64,000 nt of DNA from Paragordius varius (lineage: Eukaryota > Nematomorpha). Shown here in pieces: positions 62,951 to 64,000 of this stretch. The translations under genes and the position numbers were made by a program. The notes beneath the pieces were generated by a model. It was given only the letters and a program-made list of their open reading frames with translations, was not told the origin of the DNA and did no database searches. How positions within the stretch are numbered: position 1 is the stretch's first letter; each line of letters opens with the position of its first letter. The stretch covers positions 3,286,001 through 3,350,000 of the forward strand of contig OZ176056.1 of the NCBI GenBank assembly GCA_964247055.1. Direction: 5' to 3'.

Positions 62951-64000
62951 TCATATTTTTTCGTTGAGCTTTTTGTCGGCTACACCATTTACATTAGTAT
63001 GAGAGGATTGACTTGTTGAGGGTAGACTAATGTTTTCATTGTTAAGGCTACTTGTAGAACTTAACGAAGTTATTGATGGATTAGTTTTTAATTCACTTTT
63101 AATATTTGCGTTTGCGTTACTATCATCGGATATGATAGATGTCGTTTCATATGTTGATATGGCTAATTGATTTTTTTCAGAATCAGTTGTAAACGTTGGT
63201 TTATTTAGCGTATGCCCTTCATCGCACACATGCTGGCTAAGATTTCGTAGTTTTTCGTCCAAGATTTTATTGGATCGTTCCAATTCCTATTCATATGATT
63301 TATTTATTATATTTATTGAAACATTTCCTGGCACATTAACAACACAAATGTATAAAATGGAATCATATTCTAACCAGGTGCAGACATAAGTCATAGGTTT
63401 AACTAAAAGAAAATGTCAGCGAAAAGTGCGCTAACGATTAACTAGATACACACCTCATATCGTTTAACCAAACGCTACATTTTTTCATCCAAATGCAACA
63501 TTTTCCATCCAATCTTATCGATTGATATTTTTGGCGCACACTGCTTCAACACCAAAAACAATCATTGAAATATTTCTAAAAAAATCTCACCTTTTCAAAC
63601 AAATTCCGTAGTTTTTCAGCCGTGTTCTCCATAGTTGTTAACTGTTCCCTCAGTTCCAAAATTTGATTATCCTTTTCCCGTATTTCCTGTTCAAGTTTTG
63701 TTACAATGTATTGTGTTGTAATAAAATTGGCTTTTATATCTTTGTTTTCGTTAATATCTCTTGCTTGGTGAATGATTGTTCTTAGCGTCAAATCCAAGTC
63801 GGAAAGTTTGCGTTGTCGCTCTAGAAAGTTTTATTAGCTTATTATTATTTGACAAAAAACTTATTTATAAAGATTAATTTAAGAAAAAATTTTTAACCAT
63901 GCTCCTCGTTAACGCCTTGCAATGTGTCATCACGCAATCGCAATTTAATTTTTTCTAGGATACAGTCTTTTTCAATATTCATTAATAGCACTTGGCTAAG
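62951..64000 (-). CDS. Coiled-coil protein, 3' exons only (5' part beyond window)
   Basis: Three exons are visible: 63898-64000 (running to the window edge), 63591-63820 and 62951-63286 with the stop codon. Phases close. The reading is heptad-rich and charged (LEKIKLRLRDDTLQG, EEHERQRKLSDLDLTLR, TKLEQEIREKDNQILELREQL, EKLRNLFEK), then a Ser/Thr/Asn-rich C-terminal tail of about 80 residues. It looks like a long coiled-coil scaffold. I cannot assign a family from this part. It lies 258 bp upstream of the LRR gene start on the same strand. Confidence 0.75.

Noticed and set aside
1-64000. tRNA, rRNA or other structured RNA genes
   Set aside because: No GC-rich cloverleaf, promoter box pair or rRNA-like segment was seen. 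Several hairpins are transposon arms.

Overview
This is a window of animal nuclear DNA, extremely AT-rich, with multi-exon genes, GT-AG introns and a very high load of short non-autonomous DNA transposons. Orthologues of conserved animal proteins (a TOCA/CIP4/FNBP1 F-BAR protein, RABGGTB, ORP9/OSBPL9) identify an invertebrate metazoan. The species is not recognisable. Four introns are only 23, 26, 29 and 31 nt long, while most others are hundreds to thousands of bases and filled with repeats. Introns this short are known to me mainly from dicyemid mesozoans, but that is a weak hint, not an assignment.

Layout, left to right. 76-18811 (minus): FNBP1/TOCA-type gene, 16 coding exons, with the SH3 domain probably beyond the left edge. 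21257-26539 (minus): a partly reconstructed gene for an unrecognised secreted or ectodomain protein. 29590-34751 (plus): complete RABGGTB, 9 coding exons, the first being only the ATG. 35065-55065 (minus): complete OSBPL9/ORP9, 24 coding exons, 787 residues. 58636-62693 (minus): a three-exon type I membrane leucine-rich-repeat protein. 62951-64000 and beyond (minus): the 3' part of a coiled-coil protein gene. RABGGTB and ORP9 converge with stop codons 313 bp apart. The LRR gene start and the coiled-coil gene stop are about 260 bp apart in tandem.

The introns carry several repeat families. The commonest is a foldback-type element with ends TACCATTT...AAATGGTA, TA target duplications and inverted repeats built from 21-bp tandem units. 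At least three versions share the ends but use different 21-mers. Others are CACTA-like elements of about 1.1 kb with 3-bp target duplications, hAT-like and other MITEs, LINE 3' fragments, and a degraded Penelope-like retroelement with inverted arms that has itself been hit by a foldback element. Two intronic satellite arrays in the FNBP1 gene abut 5' splice sites, and one is built from copies of the neighbouring exon end plus its donor.

The encoded functions are housekeeping membrane traffic: F-BAR membrane bending and actin control, Rab prenylation, and lipid transfer at ER contact sites. The LRR protein and the unknown secreted protein are cell-surface candidates. Exon models were made by hand from splice-site phase and remembered homologues. 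No search was run.
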